Part shown: positions 14,369 to 23,221 of the stretch, one piece after another
How the letters are laid out: each line of letters opens with the position of its first letter
How positions within the stretch are numbered: the first letter of the stretch is position 1
NCBI RefSeq assembly: GCF_007641255.1
Contig: NZ_CP036259.1
Span: forward strand, 4,404,501 to 4,468,500
DNA length: 64,000 nt
Origin: Sporomusa termitida
GTDB lineage: Bacteria; Bacillota; Negativicutes; Sporomusales; Sporomusaceae
Direction of reading: 5' to 3'
Position numbers and translations under genes: made by a program
Notes under the pieces: generated by a model
What the model was told of the DNA's origin: nothing
Databases searched by the model: none
What the model saw: only the letters and a program-made list of their open reading frames with translations

Positions 14369-15166
14369 TTATCTAATTGAAAGGCAACTATGATTAATTC
14401 TTGTCGTAGGATTGAATTTATCAACCAGACTCTCAACAATGATTTTGTCGGATGCATTCGTCTTTGGCCCAAGGGTAATCTCCATGTCCTTAATCTTATT
14501 TTCGTCCAAGTTAAGATCAAGTGTAGTAAATGGTAAAGACAATGCCCTTAGTCTGTCCAAAAGATTATGATGCTGCCGAGGATCAGTGACACTAACCAAA
14601 TCAGAAATTTTCCATGGACAGATAAATAGTCTATATCTCCATTCCTTCTGAAATTGCCATACTACTTTTTTAAATTTACCCAAGGGCCAAATTATAACAT
14701 TTTTTACCTGTTCTCCTCCATAATTAGATTCCGAGTAAACAGTTGGAAATAGTTTATCGTTATCGTCTGTATACTGTACTCCTACAAGAATATCTTTGAA
14801 TGGAGGATTTACTACATACCCTTTATTAGTATAGTAAGTCCATAAATCTACAAAACTTTCTATCCTTTCCTCAGAACCAAATTGTCCTTTCTCCAATATA
14901 TACTCCTTGAATGGGTAAATAGGCAGCTTTATTCTTACCCCCCGCATGTCAGGGGTATACATCTTCCATAGCGGGATTGACTCACCCACATCATCTGTCC
15001 AACAACTCACAAAGCAAAACCGGCCTAAATTCCCGTAGTCACCTGTTCTTTCTTCATCAAGATCATCAACTTGATTTAAACTACTAAATCTTATTGTCCT
15101 GTTGCTAAGGATTAACGCGAGCGAATTGATACTAGTATAATGATACAAATAACTGGGATCTCTCAC
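14369..15166 (-). CDS. DUF2971 domain protein
   Basis: A 265-aa protein of the DUF2971 family: N-terminal SYLYHYTSINSLALIL and IRFSSLNQVDD, then FVSCWTDDVGESIPLWKMY. Its fold is thought to be related to ADP-ribosyltransferase-like toxins and it is frequently found in accessory or defence islands; function is not known here. No membrane segment or export signal. The gene is clearly AT-rich compared with flanking core genes and lies next to transposable repeats, consistent with recent transfer. Start ATG at 15166 after GAGGAGGGATTG. Confidence 0.85.
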   Translation of the reverse strand: MRDPSYLYHYTSINSLALILSNRTIRFSSLNQVDDLDEERTGDYGNLGRFCFVSCWTDDVGESIPLWKMYTPDMRGVRIKLPIYPFKEYILEKGQFGSEERIESFVDLWTYYTNKGYVVNPPFKDILVGVQYTDDNDKLFPTVYSESNYGGEQVKNVIIWPLGKFKKVVWQFQKEWRYRLFICPWKISDLVSVTDPRQHHNLLDRLRALSLPFTTLDLNLDENKIKDMEITLGPKTNASDKIIVESLVDKFNPTTRINHSCLSIR

Positions 15167-15499
15167 TGCAATCCCTCCTCAAGAATATGTTGATAATAGA
15201 AACGCCTTTCTTTGCGGCTTGCCATGGTCCCCCAACTCAGTGATGATAACGTCCGCGTCCCCATAACAGCAAAAACGTAATCAGCGCAAACCGCCCACTG
15301 TCGCAATGGACAAGGGGACAGGTTCGCTGTCCTTTCTCAATATATCATAATCTAGGACTCGCAGGGACGGTCTCCCGATTCTAAGAGTTCCATTAGTATC
15401 ACAACTAATAATTTACCATAAAAACACAAAGTTCCTGCAAATTATTAGAATTCTGCAGGAACCCAACTATTTATTTGTATTATAAGTCATTTTTCATCG
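15167..15499. repeat. intergenic region with solo MITE end and repeat/terminator
   Basis: Holds a lone MITE left end (15309-15331, GACAAGGGGACAGGTT plus a GGACAG/CTGTCC hairpin), then a copy of the GACTCGCAGGGAC repeat (15354-15465). The latter ends in GTTCCTGCA (15431-15439) pairing with TGCAGGAAC (15454-15462). On the minus strand that hairpin is followed by a T-rich stretch, so it probably terminates rlmH. Confidence 0.6.
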
Positions 15500-15979
15500 T
15501 CACCAATGATACGGTTCTCCCCGGCTGATCTTAAACGCCCGGTAGATCTGTTCTACCAAGAGCAGCCGGATCATCTGATGGGTAAATGTCATTTTGGAAA
15601 ATGACAGCCGTTCCCGGGCGGCGGCAGCCAGTTCAGAGGATAAGCCAAAGGCGCCGCCGATGACAAAGGTGATGTCGCTTTGTCCGTTTAGCGCCAGACT
15701 GTCAAATTTGGCAGCCAGTTGCTCGGAGGACAGGGCCTGGCCGGCCACGTCCAATACAATGAGGTAGCTGCCCGGACGGACGGCTTTTAAAAGGCGCTCA
15801 CCCTCACGGGTGAGCGCCTGTGTTTTCTCGGCGGCCGAGGGGTTGTCAGGCATGCGTTCTTCTGCAAGCTCGATGATATCCAGCTTGCAGAAGGGAGTAA
15901 GCCGCTTTAGGAATTCCTGAATCCCGGCTGTGAGATATTTCTCCTTGATTTTACCGATAGCAACAATCGTTATCTTCAT
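15500..15979 (-). CDS. rlmH: 23S rRNA (pseudouridine1915-N3)-methyltransferase RlmH
   Basis: Methylates pseudouridine 1915 in helix 69 of 23S rRNA, a SPOUT-fold enzyme acting on assembled ribosomes. Full length (159 aa), with the SAM-binding VIGGAFGLS and the invariant C-terminal ISRGEPYHW. It is last in the walJ-htrA-rlmH run, an order conserved in many Firmicutes. The gap to htrA is one base, so they are cotranscribed. Confidence 0.97.
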   Translation of the reverse strand: MKITIVAIGKIKEKYLTAGIQEFLKRLTPFCKLDIIELAEERMPDNPSAAEKTQALTREGERLLKAVRPGSYLIVLDVAGQALSSEQLAAKFDSLALNGQSDITFVIGGAFGLSSELAAAARERLSFSKMTFTHQMIRLLLVEQIYRAFKISRGEPYHW

Positions 15980-15980
15980 A

Positions 15981-17099
15981 TTATTGACCAGGCATTTCTT
16001 CTAAGAGAACATTGATTGTCTGGGTCTGGTTGTTTCTTTTAATTACTACCTCAACCTGGCCGCCGACCTGCTGGCTGTCAAGGACGGCCCTTAATTCGGC
16101 GACACTGTTGGTTTCGGCCCCGGCAACCTTCAGGATAACGTCCCCTTCGCGCATGCCGGCCTTATAAGCAGGACCGCTCTGCGCCACTCTGGCCAGATAA
16201 ACGCCTTTTTCGAGGTTAAGCTCATACCCGTACCTGGCGGCCGTGGCCTGGTCCAGCGCACCTACCCCCAGATAGGCCCTGATAACCCGGCCCTTGTCGA
16301 TCAGGGACTGGAGAATAGGCCGGGCGCTGTTGATAGGGATGGCAAAACCAATACCCTCCACTCCGGACAGGGCAATCTTGGCACTGTTGATGCCTACGAC
16401 CACACCATCGGCATTAACGAGGGCCCCGCCCGAATTACCGGGGTTAATGGCCGCATCGGTCTGGATAAGTTTGAAGCGGCGCTCGCCAATATCCAGGGAG
16501 CGATTAAGAGCACTGATGACACCGGTGGTCACGCTGCCTTTAAACTCCAGCCCGAGCGGATTGCCAATGGCAATCGCCGGTTCGCCGACCATAAGCGAAT
16601 CGGAATCTCCCAGGGTGGCAACAGGCAGGTCATTCTCGTCAACCTTGACAACAGCCAGATCTGTCGCCTGATCGACACCAATTACCTTGCCTGTCAGGGT
16701 GCGGCCGTCGGCCAGGGACACGGCCAGTTCCTGGGCGTTTTGCACGACATGAAAGTTGGTGGCTATGTACCCCTTGGAATCAAAAATAACACCTGAGCCT
16801 GTCCCCTGTTCAATAAGAACTTTGCGATTAAAAATATCCCGGGCAAACGCCTTGTTCGTAATCCCAACCACTGCCGGCCCTACTGATTGCGCGGCCCGGA
16901 CGATGGGGGTATTGCGGGCATCCGACAAACTGGCCTGCGCAGTTGGCGGCTGCAGGGCTTGGAACGGCGACCCGGCGGTATCAGGTTTTTTAATTTTATC
17001 GGCAGCAGTCCCGGCACAGCCTACCACGAGGATAGCGCCAATAATCATACTAATGAGTGATACTGCGATGTAGGGAGTTATCTTCCTGAACCATTTCAT
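15981..17099 (-). CDS. HtrA-like serine protease (S1C) with PDZ domain
   Basis: Envelope quality-control protease. Residues 10-28 form a membrane anchor ending in VVGC, which could also be a lipobox. Trypsin-like domain with the triad H117 (TNFHVVQ), D147 (ATDLAVV) and S223 (NPGNSGGALV). One PDZ domain lies at about 275-365 (RAYLGVGALD ... GMREGDVILKVAG). 372 aa, usual for the YycK/HtrA group. Its ATG overlaps the walJ stop by 4 nt (ATGA). Confidence 0.95.
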   Translation of the reverse strand: MKWFRKITPYIAVSLISMIIGAILVVGCAGTAADKIKKPDTAGSPFQALQPPTAQASLSDARNTPIVRAAQSVGPAVVGITNKAFARDIFNRKVLIEQGTGSGVIFDSKGYIATNFHVVQNAQELAVSLADGRTLTGKVIGVDQATDLAVVKVDENDLPVATLGDSDSLMVGEPAIAIGNPLGLEFKGSVTTGVISALNRSLDIGERRFKLIQTDAAINPGNSGGALVNADGVVVGINSAKIALSGVEGIGFAIPINSARPILQSLIDKGRVIRAYLGVGALDQATAARYGYELNLEKGVYLARVAQSGPAYKAGMREGDVILKVAGAETNSVAELRAVLDSQQVGGQVEVVIKRNNQTQTINVLLEEMPGQ

Positions 17100-17893
17100 A
17101 CAATCGCCTCCTGCTTATTGTGAGTAAACCCGGAAATTTTTTCAGGATAGGTAAGATGCAAAGTAATATCCTGGCCGAGTTTGCAGCCCTGGGCAGTTAA
17201 AATATTCGCTACCGTATCCTCAGCCAGTTCAGGCCGATTATTTTCCCGGCTAAGATGGGCTAAAAAAACATCCGTATGGGCCTTACGGTCGAGTCTGGCC
17301 AGCGCCCAGCCGGCATCGGTATTGGCAAGGTGACCGCGATTACTCATAATACGTTTTTTTAAAGGCCAGGGGTAGCTGCCATTTTGCAGCATATCCAGAT
17401 CGTGATTAGACTCTAAGACCAGGACATCCGACAATGCCAAAGCGTCCTTGACTGTCGGCGTTACGAAGCCAAGATCGGTGGCGACACAAACCTTGGTATT
17501 CCCTGCATAGAGCCGGAAGCCTACCGGGTCGGCCGCATCATGGGAGATCGGGAAAGGTTCTACCTTTACGGTACCGATATCAAGGCTGTCAGGCAAAGCC
17601 TGGCAGCACTCATCAGGCAGTGCGGCCCTGCAGTACAGGGATTTCCAGGTGTCCGGCCGGGCATAGGCGGGCAGGCGGTACTTTTTGAGCAGTGTCTGTA
17701 ACCCGTTGACATGATCACGATGCTCGTGGGTAATAAATACAGCATCAAGATCTTCCACATTAGTCCCAATTGCTGCCAACGACTGTTTGATCCGCCGAGT
17801 ACTGATACCGGCATCAACTAATAGCTTAGTATTATCCATTTCGATAAATACAGCATTGCCTGTACTGCCACTGGCCAAAACATGAATTTGCAT
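17096..17893 (-). CDS. walJ: MBL-fold metallohydrolase WalJ/YycJ
   Basis: Cytoplasmic metallo-beta-lactamase-fold hydrolase of the YycJ family, proposed to be a DNA exonuclease linked to replication and cell-wall control. Starts MQIHVLASGSTGNAVFIEMD; metal site THEHRDHVNGL, then PISHDAADPVG and NRGHLAN. I chose the ATG at 17893 with GAAGAGGT 5 nt upstream rather than the longer frame to 17917. The WalRK two-component genes that often precede it are not here. Confidence 0.94.
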   Translation of the reverse strand: MQIHVLASGSTGNAVFIEMDNTKLLVDAGISTRRIKQSLAAIGTNVEDLDAVFITHEHRDHVNGLQTLLKKYRLPAYARPDTWKSLYCRAALPDECCQALPDSLDIGTVKVEPFPISHDAADPVGFRLYAGNTKVCVATDLGFVTPTVKDALALSDVLVLESNHDLDMLQNGSYPWPLKKRIMSNRGHLANTDAGWALARLDRKAHTDVFLAHLSRENNRPELAEDTVANILTAQGCKLGQDITLHLTYPEKISGFTHNKQEAIV

Positions 17894-17988
17894 AATTACC
17901 TCTTCCGAAAATATCAATCCTTTAAAATAAGTATTTATTCGACTAAATACCCCGCAAATCCTCTTTACCGTACTGAAATGAAGGCTGA

Positions 17989-19338
17989 TTATTGGAGTTC
18001 TGCAGGCAATTTAGCGGCAACAGCAGTCTGTATGTCAACAGGCAATGCATTTAGCAAAATAGTTTTAATTTCGCTGAGGCGGGCGGCCGTTTTCGCCTCA
18101 AACCGCAGTGTAAACAGAGGCTCTGTAACCGAAGCCCGGATCATGCCCCAGCCGTCGGCAAATTCAATCCGCACACCATCAATCAAATTGGGTTCGTATA
18201 CGGCAAGCCTGGCGGCGACCTGTTCCAGCACGGCTGTTTTATCCGCCCCCTTATAGGGAATACGGATATCCGGTGTCAGCAGATAATGGGGAATGACAGC
18301 CACTTGTGCCGACAAACTGCCCCGGTCAGCTACCAGCTCACATATTTTCAGCCCGGAGAACATGCCATCATCATAGCCCAGGTCCCGAAAAAAGAAGTGG
18401 CCGCTGATTTCACCGGCAAACAATGCTTTCTCCCGGATAAATGCAGCTTTACTGAAAGTATGGCCGGCCCGCGCCATAACCGGCCGGCCACCGGCTTCAA
18501 TCACCGCTTCCGGCACTACCATGGAGCACTTGGCATCATAAACGACTGCACCTGTTTCGCGGGCAAGATACGCTTTGGCGATCAGCACCATAATCGCGTC
18601 ATTATCAATTGCCCAGCCGGTTTCGTCAACAAACCCGACCCGGTCGCCATCACCATCAAAGCCAATCCCCAGCGCAGCTCCATGGAAACGTACGGCCTCG
18701 CCGAGTGACACCAGGTTTTCAGCCAGGGCCGGATTCGGGGGATGGCTGGGAAAACGCCCGTCCGCTGCACAATTTAGTTGGATTACCTCATAGCCCAGCC
18801 GCTGAAACAGTTGGGGAGCAATGGTGGCTGTTGCCCCATTGCCGGCGTCAAGGACAACTTTTAGACGGCCTGGCCGGGCTTTGCCGGCAGTGTGCGCAAT
18901 ATAATCAGCAATAACAGGCCGTTGAACTACAGAGCCGTTGCCCTGGGTGCGAACATTATCTGCCACCAGCTGTCCGATTTGAGCCACATCCGCTTCACTA
19001 ACCGGCTCCGGGCCAAGGATCAGCTTAAACCCATTGTACGGAGCCGGATTATGTGAGGCTGTTACCATGACGCCGCCGGTGGCGCCGGCGGCTTTAACCG
19101 CATAGTAAAATACCGGGGTAGCCACTGTCCCGATATCAATCACCTGACAACCGGACTCAGCCAAACCATCAATCATGATCCGCTGCAGACCGGGGGTAGA
19201 TAAGCGGATATCACCGCCTACCACCACTGTTTGGCCGGTAAGTTTAACCCCTACCGCTAAGGCTATACGCCTGGCCATTACATCAGTTAGGTCTTTACCG
19301 GCTATGCCGCGAATATCACACGCTTGGAAGATGCTCAT
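17989..19338 (-). CDS. phosphomannomutase/phosphoglucomutase
   Basis: Converts hexose-1- and hexose-6-phosphates for glycan and nucleotide-sugar synthesis. All four mutase loops are present: phosphoserine S95 (VTASHNPAPYNG), metal loop GFDGDGDRVG, sugar loop GEISGHFFF, and the C-terminal phosphate loop RASVTEP. 449 aa, the length of AlgC-like PMM/PGM enzymes. Single gene; substrate preference between mannose and glucose phosphates is not determinable. Confidence 0.94.
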   Translation of the reverse strand: MSIFQACDIRGIAGKDLTDVMARRIALAVGVKLTGQTVVVGGDIRLSTPGLQRIMIDGLAESGCQVIDIGTVATPVFYYAVKAAGATGGVMVTASHNPAPYNGFKLILGPEPVSEADVAQIGQLVADNVRTQGNGSVVQRPVIADYIAHTAGKARPGRLKVVLDAGNGATATIAPQLFQRLGYEVIQLNCAADGRFPSHPPNPALAENLVSLGEAVRFHGAALGIGFDGDGDRVGFVDETGWAIDNDAIMVLIAKAYLARETGAVVYDAKCSMVVPEAVIEAGGRPVMARAGHTFSKAAFIREKALFAGEISGHFFFRDLGYDDGMFSGLKICELVADRGSLSAQVAVIPHYLLTPDIRIPYKGADKTAVLEQVAARLAVYEPNLIDGVRIEFADGWGMIRASVTEPLFTLRFEAKTAARLSEIKTILLNALPVDIQTAVAAKLPAELQ

Positions 19339-19364
19339 ATTTGTCCCCTTTCCGATATATAGCT

Positions 19365-19390
19365 AGAGACTTGGCATAAGCCAAGTCTCT
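19365..19390. terminator. 11-bp hairpin between hydrogenase operon and mutase gene
   Basis: AGAGACTTGGC and GCCAAGTCTCT with loop ATAA. The flanking U-tract is weak in both directions. It most likely ends the hydrogenase transcript. Confidence 0.6.
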
Positions 19391-19453
19391 TATCTCCTAA
19401 CAAATATTGTATCATGCCCGGTGGCCGGCTTCAAGCCGCCGGCCATAAGGCAG

Positions 19454-20830
19454 TTACTTTTTAAACAGGTGTACGGCACAGGTGAAACAGGGGTCAAATG
19501 ACCGGATAACGCGTCCGGCTTCAATAAGTTCCCCCTCGGCTGCGATAGGCGTCCCGATCAGCGCCTGTTCGACAGGACCACGCACTCCCCGGTTGTCGCG
19601 AGGGGAGAAATTCCAGGTTGTCGGGGTAATTATCTGATAATGGGTCACCTTATTATGCTTATACTCCAGCCAGTGTCCGAGCACCCCCCGCATCGCATCA
19701 GTCAGCCCCACTCCAGCCCCGCTGTCCGGCTGGGTGTATCTTTGAAAGCTGGGTGTATCAGGCACAATTGCCGCTACAAACCCCTGCGCTAATTTGCAGA
19801 TCTTGAGTGTTTCCCTGGCCCGGGCAATCAATCTGTCCATGACAGATACCCCGCGCCGGTAATCACCGCTGATAAAACCTCTGGCCAGCGGACCGCATTC
19901 CACCGGCAGTTCTTTATAGCGCGGCGCCTTGATCCAGGAATAAGCCTCCGGTTTATCCCGGTTGGGCCCGGGGCCGGCCTGAATGGGAGCATGGCCGGCA
20001 CCATCGCCGTTATACCAGCTGTAACGAATCTCTTCAGCAAAATGATTCACATCCAAGGTCTCAGGCTGGCCCTGATTAATAACCAAGCCTGCCGGAAAAG
20101 AGCGGTCGCCGGTCAGAGGCGCGGGAAACATACCCACAGAAATGAAGTTGCCGTAGCCGGCACCGATCGAATAGTAATCCTGATAATATTCGGCAATCGT
20201 CAGCACATCGCTGATGTGGACGTTCTCCACCCATTCCGTAATTTCTTGCAGAATGCTGCTATAGGCCATAATACGTTCCCCCGAGGCCTGTTCCGTTACC
20301 CCGGTCGGCAAAATCGTCTGCTGCATCGGTGCTTTAGCACCAAAAACTGCCATGGCCTCGTGGGCCTGTACCGCCTTGCGAGCAGCCTGCTTGGCATGCT
20401 GCAGGAGCTCTTCGCTGACCTTCGGCGGCAGGCGGTAATCAGTCTGGGCGCGCGGTACATATGGCGGAATATCAGGACCTTTCACATAATCATAAAGTAC
20501 TAGTACATAAAAATGCCGCAGGTTGTTCTGAATAATATCGGCAGCATAAATCAGGTTGGTCAAATGTTGTCCGGTCGGGGTCGGGTGAACCCCGAACGCT
20601 TGCTGCTGAGCCATGCTTGCGGCTATCGAGTGGGCTGATGAGCAAATCCCGCAAATGCGCTGGGTAAACAGGGCGGCATCCCGCGGATCGCGATTCAGCA
20701 TCATACTTTCCATCCCCCGGAATAGATGCGCGCCCAGCCAGGCGTCGGTTACTTTGCCAGCCTGCACTTCAATATCAGCCCGCAACGGCTCATGAATACG
20801 TGTAACCGGAAATATTGTCTGTACAGCCAT
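19454..20830 (-). CDS. [NiFe] hydrogenase large subunit (group 1-like), no maturation peptide
   Basis: Carries the Ni-Fe(CN)2CO site. The proximal ligands are C60 and C63 (QRICGICSSAHS), the distal ones C448 and C451 (DPCFTCAVH). Only four residues (LFKK) follow the conserved His454, whereas most large subunits have about 15 extra residues cut off by a specific protease. So this one is either barely processed or not processed. 458 aa, otherwise complete. It follows the Tat-exported small subunit by 6 nt, and its own GGAGGTAAT precedes the ATG. No hyp genes, protease gene or cytochrome b gene lie nearby. H2 uptake at the outer face of the membrane is the likely role. Confidence 0.95.
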   Translation of the reverse strand: MAVQTIFPVTRIHEPLRADIEVQAGKVTDAWLGAHLFRGMESMMLNRDPRDAALFTQRICGICSSAHSIAASMAQQQAFGVHPTPTGQHLTNLIYAADIIQNNLRHFYVLVLYDYVKGPDIPPYVPRAQTDYRLPPKVSEELLQHAKQAARKAVQAHEAMAVFGAKAPMQQTILPTGVTEQASGERIMAYSSILQEITEWVENVHISDVLTIAEYYQDYYSIGAGYGNFISVGMFPAPLTGDRSFPAGLVINQGQPETLDVNHFAEEIRYSWYNGDGAGHAPIQAGPGPNRDKPEAYSWIKAPRYKELPVECGPLARGFISGDYRRGVSVMDRLIARARETLKICKLAQGFVAAIVPDTPSFQRYTQPDSGAGVGLTDAMRGVLGHWLEYKHNKVTHYQIITPTTWNFSPRDNRGVRGPVEQALIGTPIAAEGELIEAGRVIRSFDPCFTCAVHLFKK

Positions 20831-20836
20831 ATGTAA

Positions 20837-22072
20837 TTACCTCCTGTGCTTTGGCCCCGGCCGGAAAAAATCAACCACTTTTTTGCGGAACGTTCTGGGC
20901 AGTCTGCGCTTGACCTTATTTTTCGCCAGGCTTTTGCTCTCACTGATCAGGGCATTTTGCTGACGGATAAGGTCATCCAGTTCCTGTTTAAGTTGTTCCA
21001 GATTTTCCGGCTGGTCCGTCTCCTGCGGTTTAGTGCCTTCAAGCCAATTTTTGCCGACCCGTCTGGTCATAACCCCGGTAATAAAGTGAACACCGGTTGC
21101 GGCGGCTCCCAGGCCGACAGCGGCGGCACCAATTTTTTTTACATTAAGCGCACCCAGAGGTGTGTGCACGTCTGGCAGATGTTCATAAAAAGGCATTGTG
21201 CTATCTGGAAAACCGGGACCAGCGCAGCCAATGCAAGGGGCACCGGCCCTAACCGGCCAATTAACGTAATGGTTCCATTGGCGTTTGGGACAATCGGCAT
21301 GGGTAACCGGCCCTTTACAGCCTACTTTGTATAAGCAGCCTTTTTCGCCGGGAAAAGCGGCAAAAATACCGTCTTCATACTGCTGACGGCGCTGGCATAA
21401 ATCGTGAATCGTCTGCCCAAAAAACATTTTTGGACGGTTATAGCTGTCCATTTGCGGCAAGCCATACATCAGCAGGTGGCTGAAGGTACCTGTTATCCAA
21501 TCGGGATGGCTTGGGCAGCCTGGTATATTAATAACCGGTTGTTTGATGACATCCCATACCCCCTTGGCTCCGCCGGGATTAGGATAAGCGGCGGCCGGAC
21601 CGCCAAAACAGGCACAGGTGCCGACGGCAATGACATGTTTGGCCCTAGGAGCAAATTCCCTAAGTGCCGCCAAGCCTGTAACCATTTCGTTGCCCCGCAG
21701 GAAAATATGGTTAAACCGTCCATTATCAGCCGTCATTACCGAGCCTTCCACAACAATCCAAAAATTTCCGCTTTCTTGTTCCACCGTATCCATTAGGGCT
21801 TGCACTGCCTGCTCACCCTGGGCGGCATTAAGCAGCCAGTGATACCGCAAATCGATCATATCATGGAGTACTTGATAAAATGTTGGATTTACGGCATTAT
21901 CCAAAGAAACGGAATTGCCGGTGCAAGACCCGAGTTCCAGCCAGATTACAGGTGGCTTCGTCAGCTTGCGCTCGGCAAAGGCCTGACGCATGATTGGCAG
22001 CAGCTGCTCTGTCAGACCGGCGGTTAGCGCCGCCGACATACAGAGCTTGAGAAAATCCCGCCGGCTCAGCAT
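20837..22072 (-). CDS. [NiFe] hydrogenase small subunit, Tat signal, TM and coiled-coil tail
   Basis: Electron-transfer subunit with three iron-sulfur clusters. Starts with a Tat signal SRRDFLKLC. Cluster ligands include C50 (ELGSCTGNS), GTCACFGG, IPGCPSHPDW, GCLYKVGC and PCIGCAGPGFPD. After about residue 310 comes a transmembrane helix (IGAAAVGLGAAATGVHFITG). The unusual part follows: a roughly 75-residue tail with a predicted coiled coil (ENLEQLKQELDDLIRQQN) and a strongly basic end (RRLPRTFRKK). Standard HyaA/HybO end soon after the membrane helix. It is first in the operon, with GGGGGGG before the ATG. Confidence 0.95.
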   Translation of the reverse strand: MLSRRDFLKLCMSAALTAGLTEQLLPIMRQAFAERKLTKPPVIWLELGSCTGNSVSLDNAVNPTFYQVLHDMIDLRYHWLLNAAQGEQAVQALMDTVEQESGNFWIVVEGSVMTADNGRFNHIFLRGNEMVTGLAALREFAPRAKHVIAVGTCACFGGPAAAYPNPGGAKGVWDVIKQPVINIPGCPSHPDWITGTFSHLLMYGLPQMDSYNRPKMFFGQTIHDLCQRRQQYEDGIFAAFPGEKGCLYKVGCKGPVTHADCPKRQWNHYVNWPVRAGAPCIGCAGPGFPDSTMPFYEHLPDVHTPLGALNVKKIGAAAVGLGAAATGVHFITGVMTRRVGKNWLEGTKPQETDQPENLEQLKQELDDLIRQQNALISESKSLAKNKVKRRLPRTFRKKVVDFFRPGPKHRR

Positions 22073-22125
22073 ATAGTCCCCCCCTTAGACAATAATAAAG
22101 TTAAAATTCCCAGATATATGCAAAA

Positions 22126-22147
22126 GAATACGCCTTACGGCGTATTC
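22126..22147 (-). terminator. terminator of the peptidase MA gene
   Basis: GAATACGCC/GGCGTATTC with a 4-nt loop, followed on the minus strand by TTTTG; lies directly after the stop at 22151. Confidence 0.75.
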
Positions 22148-22150
22148 CCT

Positions 22151-23032
22151 TTAATTTGCAGCCTGTTTATATTCTTTCATAGTGCCCTTGGCCCATTGAT
22201 TCACCAGGGCTTCAAAGGTGGCAATATCTAGGCCCAGTGTCTTTTCGATTGCTTTATCCATCTTGACACCAGCCTTCAGGTAATTGAGTACCTGCCCCAG
22301 TTTGGCATCACCATATACCTCGGCTATATAACGCACTGCCGCCAATGACTGACGATAAGCCAGGGCCTGATTCGGCAATTCATCGAAGTCAGCAGTTAGC
22401 TCAGCCATTGTATACAGCTGACCGGTCAGCTGGTTACCGGCAGTTATCCACTCATAACCGTTAATCCGGTATTCCATATATTGAGCCAGACCTTCTGTAA
22501 ACCAGCGGCTGTAATTGCCTCTGGCCATATAATCAAGCACCAGATGCGTATATTCATGCGCAATCGGTCCGGTAGTAATAAACTCTTCTGCCGATTGAGC
22601 ATTTTTCATCCAGGCTTTGGGTGACAACACCTGAATCACCCCGCCCCAGTAGAAGCCCATCGCGCTGGCATCGCCGGCCCAGCCATATGCTTTTTTCATT
22701 GACTGGCGGTCCGGATAGATCAGGACCAGTATTTTACCGCCAGGAGCATAATTAAGCGCTCCTGTGACCGGCTCAAAGGCAGCCTCAGCTGCTTTGGCTA
22801 CCATGTCGGCCATATCGGCATCAGCTTCCGTATATTTGACGATAAAATGCGGTGTTTCTTTCGCCGGCATGTCTCTGGTCTGATAATCAATTTTGAACTG
22901 CATTGCCTGCCGTACCAGAGGGTACAGCCACATTTGCGGACGTCCCGGGACAATGCTTAACAGCATACTCGCCAATACCAGAACAACCACTGCCGACACA
23001 CCGCCAGGAATCATTTGCATAAAATTTCGCAT
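22151..23032 (-). CDS. membrane-anchored peptidase MA-like metalloprotease
   Basis: Gluzincin-like protein: zinc motif HEYTH (AHEYTHLVLDYMARG) with the downstream Glu in WFTEGLAQYMEY, as in the peptidase MA family. One N-terminal membrane helix (about residues 10-30, VSAVVVLVLASMLLSIV) with the catalytic part outside. 293 aa from the ATG at 23032, preceded by GGAGG. The frame runs 12 codons longer to 23068 but lacks a site there. Substrate unknown; monocistronic. Confidence 0.88.
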   Translation of the reverse strand: MRNFMQMIPGGVSAVVVLVLASMLLSIVPGRPQMWLYPLVRQAMQFKIDYQTRDMPAKETPHFIVKYTEADADMADMVAKAAEAAFEPVTGALNYAPGGKILVLIYPDRQSMKKAYGWAGDASAMGFYWGGVIQVLSPKAWMKNAQSAEEFITTGPIAHEYTHLVLDYMARGNYSRWFTEGLAQYMEYRINGYEWITAGNQLTGQLYTMAELTADFDELPNQALAYRQSLAAVRYIAEVYGDAKLGQVLNYLKAGVKMDKAIEKTLGLDIATFEALVNQWAKGTMKEYKQAAN

Positions 23033-23132
23033 GATTTGCTGCCCTCCTTTCGAGCAAGTAAAGGACATTATACCATGCGCACAAGTTTACTTCTACAGGT
23101 TTTTTATGTAAATTAGATTTAACAGCTGCAAC

Positions 23133-23209
23133 AAAAAAGAGATTGTCTCGTTGGTCGCTAGCAATGATACGGCCTTCCGCCTCATCGCTGGCACCAGCAA
23201 AACAATCTC
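23133..23209 (-). terminator. terminator of deoC, same motif family as 2313-2386
   Basis: On the minus strand GAGATTGT (23209-23202) pairs with ACAATCTC (23146-23139) followed by six Ts. Between them are GCTGG/CCAGC and CCGTATCATTGCTAGCG, which resembles the other terminator and the rlmH 3' end. Confidence 0.75.
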
Positions 23210-23221
23210 GGTTCCTGCCTG

